Shown: one piece after another, positions 1-9,234 of the stretch | How the letters are laid out: every line of letters begins with the position of its first letter | How positions within the stretch are numbered: position 1 is the stretch's first letter | Assembly (NCBI GenBank): GCA_025774545.1 | Contig: JALGVU010000008.1 | Location: 1 to 48,304 of the forward strand | Direction of reading: 5' to 3' | Origin: a bacterium | GTDB lineage: Bacteria; Joyebacterota; Joyebacteria; Joyebacterales; Joyebacteraceae | Length of the DNA stretch: 48,304 nt | Position numbers and translations under genes: made by a program | The notes under the pieces: model-generated | Databases searched by the model: none | Seen by the model: the letters and a program-made list of their open reading frames with translations, nothing else | Told to the model about the DNA's origin: nothing

Positions 1-291
1 GCGGTCGCGCGCTCCGACTTCCAGACCGTCGTGGACGGGGAGACGTGCACCGGCTGCGGCGCGTGCCTCGAACGGTGCCAGTTCGGAGCGCTCACGATGC
101 CTGGGGAGGTCACGGTCGTCGATCACGTCCGGTGCGTCGGGTGCGGCGTGTGCGTGCCGTCCTGCCCGGTCGAGGCGCTCTCCCTCGAGCGGCGGCCGGA
201 GGGCGAGGTTCCCGAAATCCCCGCGAACAGACGCGCCTGGATGCTCGAGCGCGCGCGGAAGCGCGGCATGGCGCCCTCCGACGTCTTCTAG
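1..291 (+). CDS. 4Fe-4S dicluster protein, C-terminal part (5' truncated by window edge)
   Basis: The frame is open from base 1, so the start lies upstream. The visible 96 residues carry two ferredoxin-type cluster motifs: CTGCGACLERC followed by CQFGAL-type spacing, then CVGCGVCVPSCPVEAL. Each is a CxxCxxCxxxC(P) set binding a [4Fe-4S] cluster. The tail after the second motif (ERRPEGEVPEIP) is typical of a C-terminal 2x4Fe-4S domain on larger electron-transfer proteins of anaerobes. What precedes this domain cannot be seen, so the partner oxidoreductase or full function is unknown. The cluster-binding assignment is secure; the rest is inference. Confidence 0.85.
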   Translation, partial: AVARSDFQTVVDGETCTGCGACLERCQFGALTMPGEVTVVDHVRCVGCGVCVPSCPVEALSLERRPEGEVPEIPANRRAWMLERARKRGMAPSDVF

Positions 292-565
292 TTCCTCCGC
301 CGAAGAAGGGTGCCGCCGGTTCTGTCGGTCCCCGGGGCGCATGGGCCTCGCGGGCGTGCGTGCGGCGCGAAGGCGTTGAGCGAGGATTCAGTATAGCCTT
401 CCTCCAATGTGGACAGCCTTCCCGTACACATGCGATAATGATTCTGGAGCAGGGGAAACTGATCCCCGTCTCGTTCGAGCGGGTTCCTCGTGTGCCGTGG
501 TGGGCCGGCCCGGACGGGCGTCCGTCGGCCGGGGAGTGCGAGGGGAATCCCGTTCGTGAGGTGAC
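292..565 (+). other. Intergenic region upstream of the Nudix gene
   Basis: This 274-base gap separates the ferredoxin-type gene from the Nudix gene. It is locally less G+C-rich between about 385 and 465, where a sigma-70-like promoter is listed separately. No conserved reading frame, RNA gene or repeat was recognised. Confidence 0.5.
410..439 (+). promoter_or_regulatory. Candidate sigma-70 promoter for the Nudix gene
   Basis: TGGACA at 410-415 and GATAAT at 434-439 are separated by 18 bp. Each hexamer matches its consensus at 5 of 6 positions. The A+T-rich patch stands out from the surrounding sequence. It lies about 125 bases before the Nudix start codon. Confidence 0.6.
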
Positions 566-1012
566 ATGAGCCGCGCGCCCTTTCAGGTCCTGGTGCTGCC
601 CTTCGTCGTCGATCCCGACGGCACTCCGCAGTACGCGGTGTTTCGTCGGGAGGACGAGGGTTGGTGGCAGGGCATCGCGGGAGGGGGCGAGGACGGAGAG
701 ACCCCTCTCGACGGCGCGAGGCGCGAGGCCCGGGAGGAAGCCGGGATCGCGTCCGACGCCCGCTTCATCACGCTTGCCGCGAGGGCGTCGGTTCCCGTCA
801 CCCAGGTAGCGGGGTCCCTCTGGGGGGATGACATCCTGGTCATCCCGGAGTATGCTTTCGGCGCGGAGATGCCGGCTCGGGTCATTCGGCTCTCGAGCGA
901 GCACTCCGAGGTGAAGTGGGTCGACTACGAGTCGGCTCGGCAGCTTCTGAGGTGGGACAGCAATCGGACGGCCCTCTGGGAGCTCAACGAGCGGATCGCG
1001 CGAGCGGCGTGA
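566..1012 (+). CDS. Nudix pyrophosphohydrolase
   Basis: This 148-residue protein carries a perfect Nudix box at residues 39-61: G, x5, E45, x7, then REAREEAGI with the metal-binding R-E-x-x-E-E-x-G core. The preceding strand (FQVLVLPFVV) and the WWQGIAGGGEDG segment resemble the dATP/dihydroneopterin-triphosphate pyrophosphatase (NudB-like) branch. Such enzymes cleave nucleoside diphosphate-linked substrates with Mg2+. The exact substrate is not readable from sequence. The ATG follows a GAGGTGAC element. It stands alone behind its own promoter, with no obvious operon partner. Confidence 0.9.
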   Translation: MSRAPFQVLVLPFVVDPDGTPQYAVFRREDEGWWQGIAGGGEDGETPLDGARREAREEAGIASDARFITLAARASVPVTQVAGSLWGDDILVIPEYAFGAEMPARVIRLSSEHSEVKWVDYESARQLLRWDSNRTALWELNERIARAA

Positions 1013-1158
1013 CGGCCGCGAGCGTCCGTTCGGACCGCCGTTGCTGGGAAGACGGAACGAGAGGCGACCGACCACCTCGTCGGTCGACCGCGCAGACGAA
1101 GGCGGGGGCACCCTTCTTCGCGGCGCGGGCGGTTGGGACTGGTGAGAGGAGGTAGGTT

Positions 1159-1347
1159 TTGGCGAATCTCGGCAAGATCCTCTGGGTGCTGGCAGCGCTC
1201 GCCTTCGTCCTTGCGGCCATCACGGGGCTGACCCGAAACTGGACGCTGGGCGTCGGACCCGAGGGCTTCTCGCGGGCGTGCTCGAATCTCGCGCTCCTCG
1301 CCATCGGGTTGAATCTCGTCTTCGACAAGTGGAAGAAGGGGAGCTAA
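1159..1347 (+). CDS. Small membrane protein, 62 aa
   Basis: A TTG start at 1159 sits 6 bases after a perfect AGGAGG (1147-1152), which makes this short frame credible. The product has one or two hydrophobic segments (about residues 6-22 and 41-55) and a basic C-terminus, KWKKGS. No family was recognised. It is probably an inner-membrane protein of unknown function. The adjacent GNAT gene begins 28 bases downstream and may be co-transcribed. Confidence 0.65.
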   Translation: MANLGKILWVLAALAFVLAAITGLTRNWTLGVGPEGFSRACSNLALLAIGLNLVFDKWKKGS

Positions 1348-1374
1348 AGGCTGTCGGCCCTGAACCGAGCCGCG

Positions 1375-1839
1375 ATGCCGAGGATCCACCGTGCCGAGGC
1401 GTCCTACGACCTCTCGGTGGCCCGCGCGCTCGTCGAGGAGTACGTCGCCACGCTCGGCTTCGATCTCGGCTTCCAGGATGTTGGGCGGGAGCTCGCTGAC
1501 TTCCCCGCGGGGTACGCTGCCCCGGACGGCTGCCTCCTTCTGGCCGAGCTCGATGGGCGGTCGGCGGGGTGCGTGGCCGTGCGCCGGTTCTCGTCCCGGA
1601 TCTGTGAGATGAAGCGGCTGTACGTTCTCCCGAAGCGCCGCGGCCACGGCGTCGGGAGGGCGCTCGCGCGGGCCGCGATCGAGCACGCGAGGGCGCTCGG
1701 CTACGAGCGAATGCGGCTCGACACGATCGCGGACATGACGGAGGCCGACTCGCTGTACCGTTCGCTCGGTTTCGAGGAGATCGCCCCGTACCGACCGAAC
1801 CCCATCGAGGGAGCGAGGTTCTTCGAACTCGAGCTCTGA
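1375..1839 (+). CDS. GNAT family N-acetyltransferase
   Basis: The 154-residue protein has the GNAT fold signature. The acetyl-CoA pyrophosphate-binding motif A is RRGHGVGRALA near residues 84-94, preceded by the strand MKRLYVLP. It is followed by the helix-strand pattern ending in SLYRSLGFEEI, typical of motif B. Enzymes of this superfamily transfer an acetyl group from acetyl-CoA to an amine; the acceptor here is unknown. Strong similarity in layout to small stand-alone bacterial GNATs supports the call. A perfect 10-bp hairpin follows the stop. Confidence 0.88.
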   Translation: MPRIHRAEASYDLSVARALVEEYVATLGFDLGFQDVGRELADFPAGYAAPDGCLLLAELDGRSAGCVAVRRFSSRICEMKRLYVLPKRRGHGVGRALARAAIEHARALGYERMRLDTIADMTEADSLYRSLGFEEIAPYRPNPIEGARFFELEL

Positions 1840-1840
1840 G

Positions 1841-1864
1841 CGAGGCCGCGGAGTCGCGGCCTCG
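1841..1864 (+). terminator. Hairpin after the GNAT gene
   Basis: CGAGGCCGCG at 1841-1850 and CGCGGCCTCG at 1855-1864 form a perfect 10-bp stem with a 4-base loop, starting one base after the stop codon. The tail TCGTCT is only weakly U-rich, so termination could be inefficient, or the hairpin may only stabilise the 3' end. Confidence 0.55.
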
Positions 1865-1937
1865 TCGTCTGACCGAGTGGGCAGGGCTCCGGAAGGCCTC
1901 GCCGCCCGGCACGCCGCTTCGACGAAAGGACACGCGG

Positions 1938-2408
1938 ATGACGGAGAGGGCGTTTCAGGACTTCTACCCGGATGACCTGGCGCAGTGCTACGGTTGCGGC
2001 ACGCTGAACGAACACGGACTCCAGATCAAGAGCTACTGGGACGGTGACCAGACCGTCTGTCACTACACGCCGCGGCCGTACCACACGGCCGTGCCGGGCT
2101 ACGTGTACGGCGGGCTTCTCGCGTCGCTCATCGACTGCCACTGCACGGGAACGGCGGCCGCCGCGGCGGCGCGGGCAGAGGACCGCGCCATAGACTCTGA
2201 TCCGCCTCTCCGCTTCGTGACCGCCTCGCTCAAGATCGACTACCTGAAGCCGACGCCGCTCGGGGTCCGGCTCGAGATACGGGCGAACGTGACGGAGATC
2301 AAGGGTCGGAAGGTCGTCATGACGGCGACGCTCGCGGTGGAAGGGACCGTGACGGTGCGGGGCGAGGTCATTGCGATTCGCGTCCCGGAGGACCTGTTGG
2401 CGGAGTAG
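1938..2408 (+). CDS. PaaI-type hotdog-fold thioesterase
   Basis: The 156-residue protein matches PaaI-like acyl-CoA thioesterases. The N-terminal CYGCGTLNEHGLQIK motif is followed by VPGYVYGGLLASLIDCH, which holds the hotdog helix and the glycine-rich substrate region. The C-terminal half, LKIDYLKPTPLG, is the usual strand pair. The CxxC-like start (C-Y-G-C) is common in this subfamily. The acyl-CoA substrate is unknown. ATG 1938 follows GAAAGGA at 1924-1930. The next gene starts only 54 bases downstream, suggesting co-transcription. Confidence 0.85.
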   Translation: MTERAFQDFYPDDLAQCYGCGTLNEHGLQIKSYWDGDQTVCHYTPRPYHTAVPGYVYGGLLASLIDCHCTGTAAAAAARAEDRAIDSDPPLRFVTASLKIDYLKPTPLGVRLEIRANVTEIKGRKVVMTATLAVEGTVTVRGEVIAIRVPEDLLAE

Positions 2409-2462
2409 GTGGCCGGACGCGCGCGTGACGACGGCGAGGGACTAGAAAGGGAGAAGAGACGC

Positions 2463-2798
2463 GTGAAGAGGACCGTCCTCATCAGGAGCGAGTACCTGGT
2501 CGAGTCTCCACCGGACCTGGGCGCGAAGCTCATGGCCTCCTTCTTGAGGAAGCTCTGCGCGGAACGCGAGAAGCCGGACACGGTCTTCTTCTACGGGACT
2601 GGCGTCAGGCTCCTCACGAAGGCGTCTCCGGCGCTCGATGCTGTCGAGGCGCTTTCCGACGTGGGCGTCGAACTCGTCGCGTGCGGCACGTGCGTCGGCT
2701 ACTTCGAGATCAAGAACGACATCGCAGTCGGGAGAACGGGAGACATGCGCGAGCTCATCTCGCTCGCGATGAAGTCGGGAAGCGTCGTTACCGTGTGA
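2463..2798 (+). CDS. DsrE/YedF-like small sulfur-relay protein
   Basis: The 111-residue product begins VLIRSEYLVESPPDLG and carries the block VFFYGTGVRLLTKASP and the motif VELVACGTCVGYFEIK. This is the DsrE-like domain found as the second domain of the selenium-metabolism protein YedF. The two cysteines in ACGTCVGY are the likely persulfide-carrying residues. The TusA-like first domain of full YedF is missing. GTG 2463 was preferred over GTG 2409 because the upstream residues are charged and not conserved, and AAGGGAGAA precedes 2463. No selenium or sulfur partner gene is adjacent. Confidence 0.75.
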   Translation: MKRTVLIRSEYLVESPPDLGAKLMASFLRKLCAEREKPDTVFFYGTGVRLLTKASPALDAVEALSDVGVELVACGTCVGYFEIKNDIAVGRTGDMRELISLAMKSGSVVTV

Positions 2799-2864
2799 GA
2801 AGCGTGCGTGCGGACGCCGGGACGAGGCGACGCGGAGGTCTCGCAGGACGGAAGGGAGTCGAGC

Positions 2865-3335
2865 GTGGATTCGAGGCGGAAACTCATGCTCACGTTGGCG
2901 CTCGTGACGCTCGCGGCCGTTGTCGCGGGGTGCGCCGCCGGCACCGAGCGATTCACCATGGGGCAAGCGGGATTCTGGGCCGGTCTCTGGCACGGGATCA
3001 TCGTCGTGATCGCGTTCATCATCAGTCTCTTCAGCGACAGCGTGAGAATCTACGAGGTGAACAACACCGGGGCGCTCTACGATCTCGGGTTCGTGCTCGG
3101 CGTGCTCATCTCGTTGGGTGGATCGGGGCGCGCTCGATGCAAGACGAAGCAGCGCAAGCGCTCCCGCAAGGAGCAGGAGTGGGAGGAGATCGGCGGCAAG
3201 ATCGAGGAGAAGGTCCGCCGGGGTATCAAGTGCTGGATCGATGAGGAGGACGCCGAGGAGAAGCAGTGGGAGGAGATCGGCGCCAAGGTCGAGGAGAAGA
3301 TCAAGCGGGAGCTTCGGAAGTGGACCGATGACTAG
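2865..3335 (+). CDS. Predicted membrane lipoprotein with duplicated charged C-terminal tail
   Basis: From GTG 2865 (after GGAAGGGAG) the 156-residue protein has a signal sequence ending in a lipobox, VVAGC, with Cys23 as the predicted lipidated residue. A strong hydrophobic segment follows at about residues 37-56, and a weaker one at about 71-87. The core GQAGFWAGLWHGIIVVIAF is recognisable from a widespread uncharacterised family. The C-terminal third is very charged and contains two copies of one motif, WEEIGGKIEEKVRR and WEEIGAKVEEKIKR, likely amphipathic helices. Function is unknown. Confidence 0.7.
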   Translation: MDSRRKLMLTLALVTLAAVVAGCAAGTERFTMGQAGFWAGLWHGIIVVIAFIISLFSDSVRIYEVNNTGALYDLGFVLGVLISLGGSGRARCKTKQRKRSRKEQEWEEIGGKIEEKVRRGIKCWIDEEDAEEKQWEEIGAKVEEKIKRELRKWTDD

Positions 3336-3353
3336 TCCAGCCGGGGGAATCCG

Positions 3354-4826
3354 ATGGGCGACGGGATGAGACGTTCCGTGCTCCTGGGCGTTGCCGCCGT
3401 GCTCTTCGTCGCTGCGTGCGCCCTCTTCTTCTGGCACACGACCGACGACGCGTTCATCTCGCTCCGATATGCGCGGAATCTCGCGTCCGGGGACGGGCTC
3501 GTCTTCAACCCGGGCGAGCGGGTCGAGGGCTTCTCGAATCTCCTGTGGGTTCTTCTGCTCTCGATCCCGGAGGGGCTGGGCGTCGACGGACTCCTGGCGG
3601 CCAAGTTCCTCGGAATCGCGTGTGGAGTCCTGACGCTCCTCGCCGTGGCGGCGATCGCGAGGCGCCATCTCGAGCTCCCGGACGGTCTGACCTTCCTGGG
3701 CCTCGTCTTCCTGGCGACGTGCACGGGGTTCGTCTACTACTCGATCTCGGGGCTCGAGACGATCCTCTACGCGCTCCTGATCTCGCTCCTCTGCTTCGCG
3801 CTTCTCGAGCGGAGGTACGTCGCCGCCGCGCTCGTGTGCGGGGCGCTGGTCCTGACGCGCCCCGACGGGGTCCTCTTCCTCGTGCCTCTCGCCGTCCTCC
3901 TTGCCGTCGAGTGGCCGGGTGTGATGAAGGGCCGCGCGACGATCGCGATCGCCCTCGCGTTCCTGGCCGGCCTTCTGGCGTTCAGGGTTTCGTACTACGG
4001 TGCGGTCCTTCCGAACACGCACTACGCCAAGATCGACGCGAGCCTGCCTCTCCCGCTCTTCCTCGCGCTTCACACGAAGGCGCTCATCACGTACACGTTC
4101 TCCGCGTTCCTCGGACGCCACGCGGTCCTCGCGCTCGCCGTCCTGGGCGCGTTCCACGTTCCGCGCGGGCGCCGCCTTCCGCTCGTCCTGGCGGTCGCTG
4201 CCGCCGCGGTCTTCGTGTGGTACAGCGCCGGGGACTGGATGAGCTTCGGGAGGTTCTACGTTCCCGTCCTGCCGATCGTCGTGCTCCTGTGGCTGGTCGC
4301 GGTCGATCGCATCCGGAGGAGCGTGGTGGGCGCGCGGCTCAGGCAGGCCGTCGTCCTCGCGCTCGTCATCGTACCGCTCGTCCTGAGCGCGGTCGACATG
4401 TTCTCGGCCTCGCGCAAGCTCGTTCGTCTGCGCGACGTCAATCCGGCGATGAGCTCGCGGACGCACGCGGAGATCGGAAGGTACCTGGGCGAGATCGGTT
4501 CCCCGGGCGACAGGGTCGTCGTGAACGAGGTGGGAGCGATCGCCTACTACTCCGGCCTCGATGTGATCGACATGCTTGGCCTGACCGACCGCAAGGCTGC
4601 GCGACTCGCGCGCGAGGAGTCGCTCGAGGCCTACGCCGACTACATCCTGTCGCTCGATCCTCGGTTCGTTCTTCTGAACGACCGGCAGGAGCCGTGGGAC
4701 ACCGCGTTCCACCCGCTCCACGCCGCGATCCGCGACCGGATGCTCGAGACGGGGCGGTACCGCGCGGATCGCGCGTTCGGTCTGTCGTACTACAAGAACC
4801 TGATCCTCTTCGTGCGAGAGGGGTAG
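3354..4826 (+). CDS. Polytopic ArnT/mannosyltransferase-like glycosyltransferase
   Basis: This 490-residue protein has many hydrophobic segments and a hallmark GT-C motif just after the first one: TTDDAFISLRYARNL with Asp31-Asp32. It is followed by GDGLVFNPGERVEGFSN. Such proteins transfer a sugar from a lipid-linked donor on the periplasmic side. The closest layout is the ArnT/AftB-like group of uncharacterised mannosyl- or arabinosyltransferases. Donor and acceptor are unknown. The C-terminal soluble domain (about residue 350 onward) includes VNEVGAIAYYSGLDVIDMLG, a recurrent block in this family. ATG 3354 follows GGGGGAA. Confidence 0.8.
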   Translation: MGDGMRRSVLLGVAAVLFVAACALFFWHTTDDAFISLRYARNLASGDGLVFNPGERVEGFSNLLWVLLLSIPEGLGVDGLLAAKFLGIACGVLTLLAVAAIARRHLELPDGLTFLGLVFLATCTGFVYYSISGLETILYALLISLLCFALLERRYVAAALVCGALVLTRPDGVLFLVPLAVLLAVEWPGVMKGRATIAIALAFLAGLLAFRVSYYGAVLPNTHYAKIDASLPLPLFLALHTKALITYTFSAFLGRHAVLALAVLGAFHVPRGRRLPLVLAVAAAAVFVWYSAGDWMSFGRFYVPVLPIVVLLWLVAVDRIRRSVVGARLRQAVVLALVIVPLVLSAVDMFSASRKLVRLRDVNPAMSSRTHAEIGRYLGEIGSPGDRVVVNEVGAIAYYSGLDVIDMLGLTDRKAARLAREESLEAYADYILSLDPRFVLLNDRQEPWDTAFHPLHAAIRDRMLETGRYRADRAFGLSYYKNLILFVREG

Positions 4827-4880
4827 GTGCGGCGCCGGCGCGTTCGCTCGGACGCGTCGCGCTTCAGCGCCGCGGGACGG

Positions 4881-5014
4881 TCCGGGCATCGACGGGAGTG
4901 GCCGGGCGTCGAAGAGACACGCCGGGCATCGACGGGAATGGCCGAGCGTCGACCGGACACGCCGGGCATCGACGGGAGTGGCCGGGCGTCGAAGGGACAC
5001 GCCGGGCATCGACG
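4881..5014 (+). repeat. 40-bp tandem repeat (three full copies plus a partial)
   Basis: Copies lie at 4881-4920, 4921-4960 and 4961-5000, with a partial copy at 5001-5014. Each starts (G/T)CCGGGCATCGACGGGA and ends GACAC with few substitutions. The two 20-base halves of each unit resemble one another, so the array may derive from a 20-base ancestor. It sits between the stop of the glycosyltransferase gene and the start of the next membrane-protein gene. The core GGCATCGACGG recurs at 5446-5456, inside the end of the downstream gene. No spacers are present, so it is not a CRISPR array. Confidence 0.9.
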
Positions 5015-5050
5015 CTGGCGCGAGAGACTGCACGAAGGGAGGCGGGAGCC

Positions 5051-5464
5051 ATGGAGAAACACGTGACCCTGGTTGGGGTCCTTCACATCGTCTATCACGC
5101 GCTCGGGGTGGTGTGGGCGTTCGTGATCTTCGGCCTGCTTGGCGTCGTCGGGAGGGTCTCGGGGGATCCTGATGCGGCGGTCATCCTCGGCGTCGTCGGG
5201 GCCGTCGTCGCGACGATGCTCATCGTGCTCTCGGTGCCGGGCATCATCGGAGGCATCGGGCTTCTCAGGAACCGAGGTTGGGGCCGGATCGTCGCGATGG
5301 TCGTCGGCATCCTGGGACTCATCGACGTCCCGTTCGGGACCGCGCTCGGAGTCTACACTCTCTGGGTGCTGATGCACGACGATGCGATCCCGCTCTTCCG
5401 GGACGGAGCGAAGGTGGTGGTGCGGCCGCTGCCGCCGTCGGCCCCGGCATCGACGGAGGCGTGA
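5051..5464 (+). CDS. Small four-helix membrane protein
   Basis: The 137-residue product has about four hydrophobic segments: residues 7-32, 42-62 with the conserved SVPGIIGGIGLL, 73-90, and 94-103 ending GVYTLWVLMHDD. This pattern (EKHVTLVGVLHI start, GIIGGIGLLRNRGWGRI centre, GVYTLWVLM end) recurs in uncharacterised bacterial membrane proteins. The Pro/Ala-rich tail after residue 125 varies and contains a stray copy of the upstream repeat core. ATG 5051 follows GGCGGGAG. Function unknown. Confidence 0.75.
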   Translation: MEKHVTLVGVLHIVYHALGVVWAFVIFGLLGVVGRVSGDPDAAVILGVVGAVVATMLIVLSVPGIIGGIGLLRNRGWGRIVAMVVGILGLIDVPFGTALGVYTLWVLMHDDAIPLFRDGAKVVVRPLPPSAPASTEA

Positions 5465-5701
5465 CGACCCCGCTCCGAGCAGGCGAAGCCCCTTGATCCG
5501 GACGGCAGCCCGCGGCTAGAATCCTCGACACAACTGACGGCGCCGCGCCGCGGTCCGGCACTCACTGCGACGCCGTCCGGCAATCCCCGCGATGCGCTCC
5601 GGCGCCTTGCGGCGGCGGGGGTGGCCGCTCATGTGGACGGGGGCGTGATTCCGGCCCGAGCGGGTGGGGCCGTCGCACATCATCGTGCAGAGGAAACGAG
5701 C
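5465..5701 (+). other. Leader region of glnS
   Basis: This 237-base gap holds a good promoter (listed separately) and a transcribed leader of roughly 170 bases before the glnS start. The leader is very G+C-rich (5540-5680). No T-box sequence, riboswitch core or upstream peptide was convincing. Confidence 0.5.
5493..5522 (+). promoter_or_regulatory. Candidate sigma-70 promoter of glnS
   Basis: TTGATC at 5493-5498 and TAGAAT at 5517-5522 are separated by 18 bp. The -10 matches consensus at 5 of 6 positions and the -35 at 4 of 6. It lies about 30 bases after the stop of the preceding gene, suiting a new transcription unit for glnS. Confidence 0.6.
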
Positions 5702-7396
<1,695 letters not shown>

Positions 7397-7455
7397 CACG
7401 GCCGTGCGTTTCGGGACACGTTCGTCTGGTCCGCACGGGGGAGTGACCCATCGTT

Positions 7456-8046
7456 GTGCAGGTTCACAATCCGCGTGTCGAGTTCAGACGCGTCGTCGTG
7501 ATCGGAACGAGCTCAAGCGGGAAGACCTCGCTCGCGGCGCGGCTCGCGACGCTTCTCGGCGCTCCGCACATCGAGCTCGACGCGATCTTCTGGGGCCCCG
7601 ACTGGACCAAAACGCCGAGGGAGGAGTTCAGAAGAACCGTGGCCGCCGCCGTCGCGGCTGAGGCTTGGGTGGTCGACGGCAACTACAGCACCGTACGCGA
7701 CATCGTGTGGGAGCGCGCGACGACCGCCGTGTGGCTCGACTATCCGTTCGTGGTGGTCTTCGCGCGGGCGCTTGCGAGGACTGCCCGTCGCGTCTTCCTT
7801 CGTGAGGAGATTTTCTCGGGCAACCGCGAGACCATCCGAAACGGGCTCCTCAGCAGGGACTCGATCCCCTGGTGGGTCGTGAGGACCTTTCGCCGCCGCC
7901 GGAGGTTCTACCGCGACCTCTTCGCGGAGCGCCGGTACCCCAACGTGGCGATCGTGAGGCTCCGACGGCCGCGGGAGGCGGACGAGCTGATCGGGGCGTT
8001 CGGGGCGTCGGTCGATGCGTCAGACGGGAAGAACGTGGGCACCTAG
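7456..8046 (+). CDS. Adenylate-kinase-like P-loop NTPase (FlaR/topology-modulation type)
   Basis: The 196-residue protein has a Walker A motif, GTSSSGKTS, near residues 17-25, followed by ARLATLLGAPHIELDAIFW. The segment WVVDGNYSTVRDIVW and the RRP-rich lid-like C-terminus match small AAA/adenylate-kinase-like proteins, sometimes annotated as DNA topology modulation protein FlaR. It is expected to bind and hydrolyse or transfer a nucleotide phosphate; the substrate is unknown. GTG 7456 is the first usual start codon after an in-frame TGA at 7444. Confidence 0.8.
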   Translation: MQVHNPRVEFRRVVVIGTSSSGKTSLAARLATLLGAPHIELDAIFWGPDWTKTPREEFRRTVAAAVAAEAWVVDGNYSTVRDIVWERATTAVWLDYPFVVVFARALARTARRVFLREEIFSGNRETIRNGLLSRDSIPWWVVRTFRRRRRFYRDLFAERRYPNVAIVRLRRPREADELIGAFGASVDASDGKNVGT

Positions 8047-8095
8047 GGCGCGGCGCCGTGCGTGACGCGCGGGGCCGCCGGGCCGGGAGTGTTCG

Positions 8096-8881
8096 ATGGC
8101 GTTCTACTCAGACTTCGCCGACTACTACGAGGCCGTCTTCCCGTTCGAGGAGGACGTCCACGCTTTCCTCGCTGCCAGGGTTCCGGAGCAAGGGCGCCGG
8201 ATCCTCGACGTGGGCTGCGGATCCGGGCACTACTGCGGACGGTTTGCGAAGGCAGGTCACCGCGTCGTTGGGATCGATCTCGACCCGAAGATGATCGCGG
8301 TGGCCCGCCGGAGCTACGAGGGACCGGACTTCCTGGCAATGGGCATGCTCCAAGTTGCGGCCCTTCCGCCGGGCTTCGATCTCGTCTTCTGCATCGGCAA
8401 CGTCGCGTCGCACCTTCCCGGGCGGAGGTTCAGGGAGTTCCTCGGGAGCGTCCATCGGGTCCTGCGGCCGGGTGGCGCGTGGGTCTTCCAGGTCGTGAAC
8501 TGGGACTACGTTCTCCCGCGGGAGTCGTTCGTGTTTCCAGACACGCGTGTCGACGTGCCGTCCGGCACGCGCGACGCCGCGTCGGCCGGCGATGGGCGCG
8601 GCGGGGACGAGGGGCCCGCGAGCGGATCCGCCGAGCTCGTCTTCTCGAGGCGCTACGAGCAGATCTCGGATGGGCGGATCCGCTTCCTGACGAGGCTCAC
8701 GGCCGACGGCGCCACCGTTTTCGACGGGGACGTCTGGCTTCATCCCATGCCGACCGAAGAGTATCTCGTCGCGCACGAGGAGCTGGGATTCGAACTCGAG
8801 GGGCACTTCGCGAACTTCCGTGGCGGGACGTTCGATCCCGAGCAGTGGTCGTCGAGCGTCTTCGTGTTTCGGGGGCGCTGA
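8096..8881 (+). CDS. Class I SAM-dependent methyltransferase
   Basis: The 261-residue protein carries motif I, ILDVGCGSGHYCG (about residues 36-48), motif II with the acidic residue in VVGIDLDPKMI, and the motif IV/post-motif region FDLVFCIGNVASHL. HRVLRPGGAWVFQ is the usual strand after motif IV. These bind S-adenosylmethionine. The acceptor is not evident. ATG 8096 follows GGGAG. The C-terminal domain (about 170-261) is a beta-rich insert seen in small-molecule methyltransferases. The truncated PhzF remnant starts 27 bases downstream. Confidence 0.85.
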   Translation: MAFYSDFADYYEAVFPFEEDVHAFLAARVPEQGRRILDVGCGSGHYCGRFAKAGHRVVGIDLDPKMIAVARRSYEGPDFLAMGMLQVAALPPGFDLVFCIGNVASHLPGRRFREFLGSVHRVLRPGGAWVFQVVNWDYVLPRESFVFPDTRVDVPSGTRDAASAGDGRGGDEGPASGSAELVFSRRYEQISDGRIRFLTRLTADGATVFDGDVWLHPMPTEEYLVAHEELGFELEGHFANFRGGTFDPEQWSSSVFVFRGR

Positions 8882-8907
8882 CGCGGGAAGTGCCAACGGG
8901 AGGGCCG

Positions 8908-9204
8908 GTGGAGTTCCCGATCTACCAGGTCGACGCGCTCGGCGTGATGGCCACGGCGCCCGGGAACGACGTCGACTTCGTCTGCCGTTTCTTCGCCCCG
9001 CGCACCGGGACTCCCGAGGACCCGGCGACGGGATCGGCCTACTGCACGCTGGCCCCGTACTGGGCGAAGCGTCTCGGTCGTTCCGCGCTCCGCGCGCGCC
9101 AGCTCTCAGAGCGGGGCGGCGAGGTCTTCTGCGAAAGCCTGAACGACCGCGTGACCGTGGCCGGGCGGGCGGTGGTGTATCTCGAGGGACGGATCACGAT
9201 CTGA
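8908..9204 (+). pseudogene. PhzF-family protein reduced by an internal deletion
   Basis: The frame from GTG 8908 starts VEFPIYQVDAL, the usual N-terminus of PhzF-family isomerases. It then jumps directly to GVMATAPGNDVDFVCRFFAP and the signature EDPATGSAYCTLAPYW of their C-terminal third. Intact members are about 260-300 residues; this one is 98. Roughly the central two thirds, including the N-terminal catalytic glutamate region, are missing without a frameshift. A ribosome binding site (GGGAGG, 8898-8904) is still present. It is most likely a non-functional remnant; an assembly collapse is the other possibility. Confidence 0.8.
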
Positions 9205-9234
9205 GGGTTCGCGGGCGGCATGGGAGCGGCGAGC

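Noticed and set aside
4827-5066. Short frame through the 40-bp repeat
   Set aside because: It translates repeat units into arginine-rich sequence without conservation; no convincing ribosome binding site.
5523-5701. T-box or glutamine riboswitch in the glnS leader
   Set aside because: No conserved T-box sequence or glutamine-aptamer core could be seen; only G+C-rich sequence with short hairpins.
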